Assembly (NCBI GenBank): GCA_015179045.1
Contig: WHUZ01000071.1
Coordinates: forward strand, 248,001 to 312,000
Direction of reading: 5' to 3'
Source: Kalaharituber pfeilii
Lineage: Eukaryota; Ascomycota; Pezizomycetes; Pezizales; Pezizaceae
DNA length: 64,000 nucleotides
Made by a program: the position numbers and the translations under genes. The notes below the pieces were generated by a model. That model made no database searches. It was not told the origin of the DNA and saw only the letters and a list, made by a program, of their open reading frames with translations. Numbering within the stretch: position 1 is the stretch's first letter; each line of letters begins with the position of its first letter. Below, piece after piece: positions 25,315 through 35,261 of this stretch.

Positions 25315-26027
25315 GCCAGGCCCGCAACGCAACACAACACCTGCACATCTTTTTTTGTCATCCCTGCTCGAATGTTGACTGACATCTTGTTCCCACACTG
25401 TCAGTGAATCCTGCCCTTCCCCCCCCTACTCTCACACACACACTCTTCACACGAACGCACTCGTTTCGTGCTGCTTTTCATTCAAGTCCATTCACCTACC
25501 TGAGGCTGAAATTCACTGGCCTGTCGTAGCTCTACAATCGTCTAGCTTGTGACGCCTGACGCAGCAGCCAGCATTCAGTTGTGCGTTGTTGCAGGCCTTC
25601 TCGCGGTTCAGGAGTTCTGTCAGGCCCCGTCCCACTCACATTCTACATAAACGAGACAACTCGCATACCTTTGTCGAACCCCCTCCCACTCCTACACCCC
25701 CTTTCACCCCCCTTACATCAACGCAAGTCTACTCCATATATCCATTTCCTCTGTTCGAAGTTCTTAGTCACAACAACCAAAAATTTATTCCGCAACAACG
25801 CAATTTTGTTCGGATACCACCGTATATCTAGGGTTGTTGCCTTAGGGTTTTCGAGAACGCAAACAAGAGGTTATCACTTCATTGAGAAGTACTACACAGC
25901 GAAACAGGCGGTTTCGTTATTTTTTTACGGAAGCTTTGGACCGAGTTGTTGGTGGTCTTGGAGAGTGAGCAGAGCTGCGAGCACACCGAGTTTTTTTGAG
26001 AGATTCGCAACTGTCGAGGTAGAAGAT
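25315..26027 (+). promoter_or_regulatory. Upstream region and probable 5' leader of the Argonaute gene
   Basis: C-rich and CT-rich sequence (about 25400-25760) typical of a fungal promoter or leader. The Argonaute frame is open upstream to about 25581 but contains no ATG before 26028, so this part is treated as untranslated. Confidence 0.45.
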
Positions 26028-29000
26028 ATGTCTGGTAGAGGTGGACGAGGCCGTGGAGGCGGCGACCGAGGAGGGAGAGGCGGCGGCCAGCGTGGTGGAG
26101 GTTATGAAGGACGAGGCGGTCGAGGAGGCGGATACGGAGGAGGAGGAGGAGGTGGTGGAGGAGGTGGTGGAGGTGGTTATGGGGGTGGTGGAGGCGGGTA
26201 TGGAGGTGGTGGTGGTGGAGGTGGTGGATACGGTGGAGGAGGTCGCGGAGGCTATGGCGGCGACAGGGGCGGAGGAGGATATCGTGGAGGTGGAGGCGGC
26301 GGTAGGGGAGGACGACCATCGGCCGACTATGGCATCTTCAATCCCGGTCACCCGCCTATTGTTGACGAAAAGCTAAACTCCCAAGCCGATGCACTTGTCG
26401 CGAAGATTGTCAAGGAAGAAGGAAGCCTCCCGCGCCGTCCAGGCTTCGGAAAGGATGGAATTCAAACCATTGTACGTGCCAACTTTTTCAAAGTTGAGCT
26501 GCCAAAGAGCCCGATCTACCAGTACGATGTGGACTTCTCGCCGAATGAGAAGAAGTCCGAGAAACGCCAGAGGCTGTTTGACTTGATGCAAACTACCGCA
26601 GAATTTAAGAGCCTTGTCCCAGATCCCGCATACATTGCTCATGACGCCTCAAAAACGATCATTTCCGCGGTCAAATTGAAGGTTGACGACAAGGTTAAGA
26701 AAGAATTCCCAGTGAAATACTATGACGCCGATAGCGACAAACCTGGCGAGTATGACAAGGAGTACCAGGTCTCCATTTGCCTTGTTCGCGAGATGAACTC
26801 ATGGGAATTAGAAGAATATGTTGCTGGCAGAAGCATGGACTACGACTCTTCAATGATTATCCGCGCACTCAATATCATCCTTGCTAAATTCCCTGCGACT
26901 GCTATTTCCCAAGATAAGAGGATTGTGAATTTTGGGCAGAACAGGTTCTTCATAATCGAGAGGAGCCCAGTTGACTTGGGAACTGGATTGATTGCGTACA
27001 GGGGTTACTATTCGTCGGTTAGGCCGTCCTTTGGAAAGGTACTGTGCAATATCAATGTGTGCACGGCGGCATTCTTTAAGCCACAAAACCTGGCTGGGAT
27101 GATTGACGAAGTGTTTGGTGGTAGAGGGGGTATGGGTGGCATCCAAAAGAAGTCGTTGAATGGATTGAAGGTCAACACGACTTACATGGGCAGGAAAAAG
27201 AGGTTGGTTATCAGCGGCATCGGAGATAAGAATGCAAATGATGAGAAGTTTTTTTGGGATGAGGAAAACCAACAAGTCTCAGTGGCATATTTCTTCAAGA
27301 AAAGTAAGGTTTTCTTCTCTTTCTGTGTTTGTTTGTTGCCGCTAGGGGAGTAGATTGCTAATCTTACTTACAGAATACAATTACGATGTCAAACGGCCAG
27401 ATCTCCCGTGTGTGTGGCGTCCTATGGGTGACAAGCGTGCATACATTCCTGCGGAGGTGTGCATGATTGTCGAAGGTCAAGTCTTCAAGTCCCAACTTAC
27501 TGGAGACCAAACTAGTCGCATGCTGCAAGTTGCATGCCGTGCACCAAAGACAAATGCTGAGCTGATCACTGGCGAGGGCATGACTATCCTCGGACACAGG
27601 GGCGGGCCAAACCAGACTCTCCAGAACTTTGGCATGAAGGTAAGCGAACAGATGGAGGCAGTTTACTCGCGCGTTCTCCCCTCTCCACAAGTCAAGTACA
27701 AGAACACGACTGCGTCGATTGCGCCGAATTCTGCAGGATGGAATCTCCGTTCGTTGAAGTTCCCTGCATCCGGCACGCTTAAGAACTGGGGTGTGCTTGT
27801 CATCCGCGATAATCGCCCGACGGATTTCCAGTCCCCAGAGGCAATCCCCCCGGTGCTGGCTCAGTTCGTGAGCATGTGCAGGACGTCCGGAGTGAATGTC
27901 ACAGATGAGCAGCCGCGATGCACCAAGGGCGCAGTTCTCCCGCCGCGAACCCAATCAGACCCGCTCCGCGACGGAGCAGCCAGAGCGATCCGTGACTCAA
28001 TCCAGCATATCATTAAATCTCAGCGCAAGCCTGGCGCCACTGAGCTGCCGAACTTCCTTTTGGTGCTCCTGTCGAACGACGACAAGAACGTCTACAACCA
28101 CATCAAGTACCTGGTAGACTGCGTCTTTGGGATCCCGACAGTCTGCTGCCAGACGGAGAAGATCACAAAGGAGAAGGGGCAGATGCAGTACCTGGGTAAC
28201 ATTGCGCTCAAGGTGAACTTGAAGACGGGTGGGAGGAACCATGAGTTGGGGGGTGATGCATTGAAGATTTTGGGGAATGATTCGATTGTGTTGGGGGCGG
28301 ATGTGACGCATCCGACGGCCAAAGTTAGTGTGAAGCATACGCCAAGTATCGCGGCGGTGGTGGGAAGCTTTGAGAATACTTATAGCTTGTATCCGGGATC
28401 TTTGAGATTGCAGAAGAGCAGACAAGAGGTACGATCTTTGTTTCCAACCCTCCCTTCTCCCCTTTTCCCCTTCTCCTTGCCCCTTCCCCCTTTCCCCTTC
28501 CTTTTCCTGAGCCCTCTCCTTCTAGCTCGTTACCCTGAACTTGCTAACGTGATCGTACCACCAACCTAGATGATCGAACACCTCGACGAACAAGTCGCCG
28601 ATCGTCTCCGCTTCTACCGTGCCAACAATCCCAGCAAAAAACTCCCGCAACGCATCTTCTACTTCCGTGACGGTGTCTCCGAGGGGCAATTCCAGATCGT
28701 CAATGAAGCTGAGCTGCCTCTGATCCGCAAAGCCTGCGCCGCCGCCTCGACCAACGACCCATCTTACCGCCCTAAGATCGCAATCATCATTTGCGGGAAG
28801 CGTCACCATTCGCGGTTCTACCCTACCGATGACAGGCATACTGACGGGAAGGGCAACTGTGCTCCCGGGACCGTTGTGGACCGTGGCGTGACTAGCGTGT
28901 GGGACCATGACTTTTACTTGCAGGCACACGTCGGGCTGCAGGGTACCGCGCGCTCGGCGCACTACTACGTGACGTATGACGACATGGGACTCTCCGCGGA

Positions 29001-29304
29001 CGGGCTCCAGAAGCTGGTGCATAATCTCAGTTACTTGTTTGCGAGGGCGACGAAGGCCGTTAGTTACGTCCCGCCAGCCTACTATGCAGACATTTTATGC
29101 GAGCGCGGAAGGTGCTATTTGCAGGGATTGTTGAGTGGAAGGTCACAGCATGCGTTTGAGGGTAGTAGTACTGTGAGCAGTGAGGGGGGCAACGGGAAGA
29201 AGAAGGGTGGTGGTGGGAGGGGGGCAGAAGAGGGGGTAATGGTGGAAGTAGTGCGGAAGCAGATGCGGCGAGGAAGAAAATGGATGAGGAGGAGGCGGCG
29301 ATGA
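26028..29304 (+). CDS. Argonaute protein (RNA-silencing slicer), QDE-2 type, two introns
   Basis: Small-RNA-guided endonuclease core of RISC. Exons are 26028-27303, 27374-28428 and 28570-29304. Intron 1 (70 bp) has GTAAGG and TTACAG; intron 2 (141 bp) has GTACGA, a GCTAAC branch site and CCTAG. Both joins keep frame. Residues 1-98 are an RGG/GGY tract beginning MSGRGGRGRG. Then come the N domain, linker 1 (NRFFIIERSPVDLGTGL), PAZ at about 365-480, MID (IPTVCCQTEKI ... ALKVNLKTGGRN) and PIWI at about 650-965. The predicted tetrad is D735 (GADVTHP), E777 (SRQE, the glutamate finger at the exon 2/3 border), D811 (FRDGVSEGQF) and D951 (YYADILCERG), i.e. D-E-D-D rather than D-E-D-H. This frame gives 1021 residues with an odd basic end. 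A typical terminus (SRYMFFL) lies in another frame, ending at 29378, which suggests an indel near 29200-29230. The identification is firm; only the C-terminus is uncertain. Confidence 0.95.
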
Positions 29305-29378
29305 TTATGGCGGAGGCTCAGAAGCAGTGGGGAACTGGACCGAAGCCGGAGGTATCGAGGTATATGTTTTTCTTGTAA

Positions 29379-31505
29379 AGAGGGTATGATGGGAAAATTT
29401 TATCTGCAATGACATGGTAGCTGTGGAGGATGAATGGAGGAAGAATATGCATGGATTTGACGAGCTTGTTGGATGTGATTGCTCTCTTTTTTTGCTTTTA
29501 TTTTTTATATATGACTTTTCTTGATTTGTGATGTTGAAGAAATGAGAAAGAAAGAATGCAGATGTTCGAATCTTGAATCTCTACACCCTTCTTTTGTTAC
29601 TTTCTTTTCATTTTATTTTTTTACTTTTCTCTTTACAAGTGATGAGCTTTTGTTTTGCTACGCTATATTGTTATCTTTTGATTGCTGATTGCATGACTTT
29701 TGATGTGATTGAGTGGCTTAATTGATTACAATGGATATCTTGCTTTTCTTTATTTTTCCCCTTACATATTTTTATTTTTGCTTCCCCTTAAGAGTGAAAT
29801 GTGAAATGTGAAATTTGAAAGTCGGGAAAAACAGACAATTGGAAAAAAAGAAAAAAGAAAAAAAAAAAAAGACAGTGAGAATGACCAAGGTTAATTATAT
29901 GTGTTTGTACTTATGGTCTCTTCTTTTTTTTATTGGCTAACGGTAAGTGATGACTTGACTTGACAGAGGGGGAAGGGAGGTGGATGGTGGATGTGGATGT
30001 GCACGGGGACAGGGCTTTTTAAAAGAGACAAAGGAGAAAAGCATTGAGGGATTGTTGGAGATTGAGGTTGTGTTTGAGTTTATTTGATCTGTGATGGAGG
30101 GGGGAGGGGGGAACGGGAACGGGAACGGGAAGGGGAAGAGGGGAAGGGAGGGGGTGCTTTTTGCTTACTGCTTACATTATCGTTATACGTATTCAGTTAC
30201 ATTAATGTCCTCCGGGGGAAGGGGGAAGTGAGGAGGTCGTTAGTATAGTGTACTGTTTTTAATTAACTGATGGTATGAGAGTTGAGTTTTTGTTGTGACG
30301 ATAAATGAATGTGAGAGAGAGCTATAGCCAGTTTTCACTATAGTGAGGGTTCACGTGCTGGGCCCAAGGTACGCAGGGGGTGAAAAAATAATTGTCAAAT
30401 GCGGAAATTTTCAGTGTATGATATTCAGATCTCAAGCGTGAATTCAGTTCCTTACCAAACTGCCAATATCATGTCTTGACGCCGCTTTGGATGCCCGGCT
30501 TTAGAGAAATAGAAGATATGTCACGCTCACTAGGGAGTGGGACAATGCCCAAGAGAAATGACTTCAGAAGACTTATGCAAATTATTTCCTAATCCCGATG
30601 GCAAAGCTAATGGTATTCTTCTTCAATGCCTATTGATATTGAAGCAGTCAGGTACACTAAAGGGGGTTTTTTTTTTTTCTTTTTTTCTTTTTTTTGTATT
30701 GAGATAATCTTGAATTAAATTACCACTCGTTACATAAGGCAGTACTGAGGCCAACCACCCCCTCGCTATTTCACTGTAGCAAGGAGACTTTACATGTAGC
30801 TGAATATAATTAGTCCTGAAAAGTTCTTCACTCTCACTATAGCGCTTGTTTTTACGATTGCCAGGGCGTTTTAGCTGCATGCAGAACCTACTGTATCTCG
30901 CACTATAGCTAGGATTTTACTATGTATAAGGAGTTTCAGTATAGCCGGGGTCGCCTGTACCAGCATAAATTCATAAATCTCAAACTTTGCCAAAAGCGGC
31001 CAAAGCTCATCAAGGGGTAATATTTCAAAGTGCATGGAGAGTAATGATAGTACTTTTCAGGTGTATAAGCGATAGGGTATCCTATATTACTCTGTAGAAG
31101 ATAGCTCATACAGAGTCGTGCTGCGAACAAGTGCCATCATCTTCAGTGTCTTGCTGGCTGCTAAACCCACTTTGGCACTACCTGCTCTATCACCATGGAA
31201 TGGAATCTATGCACGGAGTGTTCTCGGAGGTGATGTTTGGAGAATGAGTGCAACTGCTGTATCCTTTGCCTCTTCTATTTCTTCATGTTTCAAAGCCGGG
31301 TCTATCTTCGTAATATATATTAGGAGCTCACACCGTTATATCTTACACTGAAACTGGCTCAAATTGCCTAGCCCCTGGGAAGATGCAGCTATGTGTGGGA
31401 GTAATCTCTCAAGGAGGAAAGTCCTTGACAGGGTAGCGAAACTAGTAGGCGTGCCAGCAGAATAGTTAGATTAGATTAGATTAGATAAGATAATATTTGA
31501 TTGTT
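29379..31505. other. Intergenic region with MITE family D relics
   Basis: T- and GA-rich 3' flank of the Argonaute gene, with a GGGAAC repeat at about 30110-30130. Sequence at 30311-30354 matches the subterminal part of MITE family D. Sequence at 30890-30959 matches its terminus (TATAGCCGGGGTCGCCTGTA). Both are solo fragments. A TTAGA pentamer repeat at 31466-31486 lies just before the formyltransferase gene. The frame at 31118-31351 looks like a signal peptide but begins at GTG. Confidence 0.55.
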
Positions 31506-32953
31506 ATGGCAAAGATGAAGGTTCTGCCGCATCTAATCCCCAGATTACCGAGAAGAAGCAATACAGCCATCGGGATGCTTCAGCTGCCCTTGCTTCTGCT
31601 CAAAAGGAATGCATCTCCACCCGCCACACTTCCTTTTCTCTTCGCAGAGCGCCTGTGCCGAAATGCACTCGCTTTCTGCTTCTCCAACCGGACATCGTTC
31701 GCTCCCAACTCGGCCCGATCCTCGAGCACGGTGTCTACCCGCCCCCCACTACGCATTCTCTTCTGCGGCTCAGACCACTTCAGCGCAACCTCACTGAAAG
31801 CTCTCCATCAAGATTATCTCCAGGACCGCCGCTCTATCGCCTCAATTGATGTTGTAGCTATCAAGAGCAAGTACGCCGGACGAGGTCTCAAAACGCTCAA
31901 AGACGGTAAGTCAGCCCTCTTCCCGGTCCTCCTATCCAGCCCTGTTATACATCACCAAGACAGCATCTAACACATAGGCTTGAATTACACAGTCCCAATT
32001 AAATCTGTCGCAAAAGAACTCATGCTCCGCGTCCATGAAATTTCGACTTTTACCGGCTGGGAGGTATTCACCCAGTACCACCCTACTCTCCACATCCGCA
32101 CCACCCCACTGACACACATTTCGAGCCCCCCAACCCTACCCCTGGCCAATTTTTCAACCTCGTCATTGCTGTCTCCTTTGGCCTCTTGATCCCCCGCCGC
32201 ATCCTCTTCGGCGCCGAGTACGGAGGTATCAACGTCCACCCCTCCCTCCTCCCAAGCTACCGCGGCCCCGCCCCAATTTACCACGTCCTCCTGAATGGAG
32301 AACCTTTCACCGGAGTCACCATCCAGACTCTCCATCCGACTCGCTTTGATCATGGTAAAATTCTCCTACAATCTCAGGAGGTCCCAATCCCACAAGGCAC
32401 GCAATACAACACCCTCCACGACAAACTCGCCATCCTCGGTGCGGAAATGCTTCTCAGAACCTGCCGAGAACGACTCTTTGTTCCTCCGGCCACATTTGTC
32501 AACTCTCCATACCCCCCAAGTGAGGCACCAAAGATCCAAGCAGAGATTGACAGCCGAATCCGTTTCAACGAGCAAGACGCTAGGGAAATAGAGCGGCGAT
32601 GCGGTGCGCTCACCACCCTCTGGTGCAAGCTCGGGGAACCAGAGCTTCTTGACCGGCGCAAACGAGTTATCTTTACCCAGCTATCGGTCTGGAGTGAGGC
32701 CAAGCAAGGCCCAGTAAGAAAGGAGTTCACGGCGGAGGGAGAGCCTGAGACGATAAAGAGCCGAATGCGCATTAAGCCGGGCACATGGCATTTTCAGCAA
32801 ACCAAGGGGAAGATTGGGGTCATGCTTGTTAAATGCAGAAGAGGTTGGATCCAGGTTGGTGGTCTCAAGATAGAGGGAAAGAACCTCACACATGCAGGCG
32901 AGTGGGCAAGAAGTATGGTTGCGAATGCGAGAGGTCCTTGGATGTTTTCATGA
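31506..32953 (+). CDS. FMT1: Methionyl-tRNA formyltransferase, mitochondrial
   Basis: Transfers a formyl group from 10-formyl-THF to Met-tRNA for initiation of mitochondrial translation. Exons are 31506-31905, 31978-32063 and 32126-32953, giving 437 residues. Intron 1 (72 bp) has GTAAGT, a TCTAACAC branch site and CATAG. Intron 2 (62 bp) has GTATTC, CTGAC and TCGAG. All phases agree. ATG at 31506 is the first in frame. The N-terminal 75 residues are basic and Ser/Leu-rich with no acidic run, fitting a mitochondrial presequence. The catalytic domain starts at RILFCGSDHFS. N198 and H200 (INVHPSLLPSYRGPAPI) and D237 (FDHGKILLQ) match the Asn-His-Asp triad of the formyltransferase family. The C-terminal region (MRIKPGTWH ... 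GGLKIEGK) matches the usual RNA-binding C-domain. It is longer than bacterial Fmt (about 315 residues) because of the presequence. Confidence 0.95.
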
Positions 32954-34241
32954 CATAGCAAGCAGGAACGCCACTTATTCAAATTGGAGAAAGGGATGTG
33001 CTAGTGAAAAGAGTGATTCAGTATTGATTCATAGAAAGGCCACTGCGCCTGTAGTAGGCAAATAGATGCAATGGTAATTTAATATGCTGGGGAGGTGCGA
33101 AGGGTGTCTCCAGATATATAAGAACTGCATTGTACAGCAATAAACCTAATAATAAAAGCAAAAGAGGCACAAATATTTCACCAAACAGGAATAACAGATA
33201 GCAATAGTCGTATAGAGAGAGTATAGGGGATAGGAAAGTTCCGTGTGTAGGGTGTGAGGTGGAGAGGGGTCAAAAGAGGCTAATATGGTACACGTAGGAT
33301 GTGGTGGGGAGGTGAGGAGGATGAGGACGGTGTGGCGGATAGGGGGGAAAGGTTTTAGTTTTTTGTGTTTCTAAGTAGTGGAAATACTAGATGTATACTT
33401 TATTTAATAGTTGAAGGTATAGATGAGTAGCTAAGGTAAATACGACTTGGAAGGGGACGGGGGAGAAAGGGAAGGGGAAAGGGGAGGCTGGGGAGAAAGC
33501 TTGTGATGTTGGTAGATTTGGGATTGACTGGTTCGTAAGGATATGGGTATGGGGTTTTGAGTGTGAGAAGTGAGGGATGATGGTAGATGGGAATGAGGGG
33601 AGGTTGGGTGATGGGAGAGAGGGGAGGGACGGGAGGGACGGGAGGGACGGGGGGGAGGGAGGTTAATAGAATGAATGGATGGATGGAGTATACATGGCAA
33701 GATATATGATGTGTAACGTGTAGTACAGAGGGAACGGAGGAGGCGGGTAGTTCTAGGATGTGGATTAATCCGAGAACCCGAATGTGCTAGGGAAGGAATG
33801 GAATAAATTTTCGGGGACAGAGTTGTGTGGACGATGAGATCGATTTCGAGAACAGGGTTGTATGTTGATGGGGAAAAAAACGCTAGCCCCCAAGTTTGAA
33901 GAAGGAAAGAAAAAAGGAAGTAGGAGGGAAGGAAAAAGGAAGTAAGATTGGGTAGGGAATGCAAGTAATCTGGGGATTAGCCAGTGTAGCTACGATATTG
34001 GGAGTTTTAATCTCGGATGATTTGGTTAAGAGGGTGGATGAGCGGGAGTAGAGGTCGAGAGAGGCCGTATATATCAATCAAATTCGGTAAGTAGATTACA
34101 GCAAAACGCGCCTGGGAACGAGGATAACGAAGAATATCAACTTGAGTTACGAAATGAACCGTTGAACTGGGGTCCATTTTTTTCTGAATGTTATTAAAAG
34201 CACATGGTGCTATCTGCGACTAAGCCACCATCCTCCCCTCC
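32954..34241. other. Intergenic GA-rich region
   Basis: No gene supported. G/A-rich on the plus strand, with a GGGAGGGAC-type repeat at about 33620-33655. The long minus-strand frame at 33431-33964 is Ser/Pro/His low complexity and begins at TTG, so I regard it as a composition artefact. Confidence 0.55.
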
Positions 34242-35261
34242 CTACTTTCCAAATACATTCTTCAACAACCCCACTCCAGACTCCACCAACTTGTCCTTCA
34301 GGTCGCCACCCTCACTTGACAGCTTAGTCCCCTCACTCTTCCTTTCCCCAAGCCTCTTTGCAAATGCACTCTCCTTCGCCGTGGAGCCGCCGTGACCATC
34401 GGCTTCCTCTGCTTTACGCTGCTCTGCCTCGTTGATGGAGGATGCCTTGTCGAAGGATTTCGCAAAGTGGGTGAGACCGGCGACGGCGACTTGGGTGCCG
34501 ACGGACTGCCAGTCGATGTTGGCTTCTTGGTTTGTGAGGCCGGGTTTGGGGCTCGAGGCGCTGGTTGTATTGCGGGTGGTGTTGTCTTGGTAGGCGGAGG
34601 AGCTGGACTCGTGGGTCTCTCGACGAGAGGAGAAGTCGTTGTCGTCCCGGCGAGAACCGTAGTTGTTGGCTGGACGGGAAGAATAGGAGTCGTTGGCATC
34701 TCGGCGGGAAGAGCCATAGCTGTCATTCTCATCCTGGCGAGATGATGAGAAATTATCTCCGCGGCTGCGGTCATTACCCCGATCACGGTCACCCCCGTAT
34801 CCGTACCCCTCATTCTCCTTACGGCCATAAGATGATGAGTCATTATCTCTATATCGATCACCATATCCACCTCTATCTTCATGTTCATCCCGATTATGTC
34901 CTCCAGCGCCGCCGTATCCACCACCATACCCTTCCCTCTCCCTTTCCCGGTCTCCGCCATGCCCACCATATCCGGCACCGTCGTCTTTGCGGCTATGGGA
35001 ACTATAGTCTTCACCTCCTCCGCTGCCATAGGTGCTATCCCGCACGCCATATCCTTCCCGCTGATCCTCCCGTGCATACCCCGCCTCACGTGCGTTCTGC
35101 CGATCACGCTCGTACGAGTCGTGCACTGCGCTGCGACCGGAGTAATTGCTGGAGCCGTACTCGCCGTCGCGATTACGGTCATTGCCGTAGCCGTAGCCGC
35201 CGCGACGGTCGGAATGGTCGCGGTCTCGGTCACGGTCGTTGGAGCCGTAGTCGAAGGACAT
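34242..35261 (-). CDS. Gly/Arg/Asp/Tyr-rich disordered protein with short conserved-looking C-terminus
   Basis: A single-exon frame of 339 residues starting at ATG (MSFDYGSNDRDRD). Residues 1-240 are repetitive and hydrophilic, built from RGGYGYG, DRDRD, DSYGSSRRD and SRRDD units, as in RNA-binding or stress-protective disordered proteins. The last 100 residues are different: NIDWQSVGTQVAVAGLTHFA suggests an amphipathic helix, then a KAEEADGHGG linker, then a terminal GVGLLKNVFGK helix. There is no signal peptide, membrane segment or RRM. The composition recalls fungal DDR48-like stress proteins, but the C-terminal segment is not one I can assign. The frame is not an antisense artefact of a known gene, since the plus-strand frames have no domain. 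Confidence 0.75.
   Translation of the reverse strand: MSFDYGSNDRDRDRDHSDRRGGYGYGNDRNRDGEYGSSNYSGRSAVHDSYERDRQNAREAGYAREDQREGYGVRDSTYGSGGGEDYSSHSRKDDGAGYGGHGGDREREREGYGGGYGGAGGHNRDEHEDRGGYGDRYRDNDSSSYGRKENEGYGYGGDRDRGNDRSRGDNFSSSRQDENDSYGSSRRDANDSYSSRPANNYGSRRDDNDFSSRRETHESSSSAYQDNTTRNTTSASSPKPGLTNQEANIDWQSVGTQVAVAGLTHFAKSFDKASSINEAEQRKAEEADGHGGSTAKESAFAKRLGERKSEGTKLSSEGGDLKDKLVESGVGLLKNVFGK

Noticed and set aside
25879..26376. Long minus-strand and alternative-frame ORFs (His/Leu- or Ser/Thr-rich)
   Set aside because: They are antisense or frame shadows of the Gly-rich N-terminus of Argonaute.
31118..31351. Signal-peptide-like ORF of 77 residues
   Set aside because: Begins at GTG with no upstream ATG or splice partner, and the part after the hydrophobic stretch has no pattern.
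31466..31490. Interstitial telomere-like repeat
   Set aside because: The unit is TTAGA, a short pentamer microsatellite, not TTAGGG.
33431..33964. 177-residue minus-strand Ser/Pro-rich ORF
   Set aside because: Starts at TTG, is pure low complexity from GA-rich DNA, and shows no domain.
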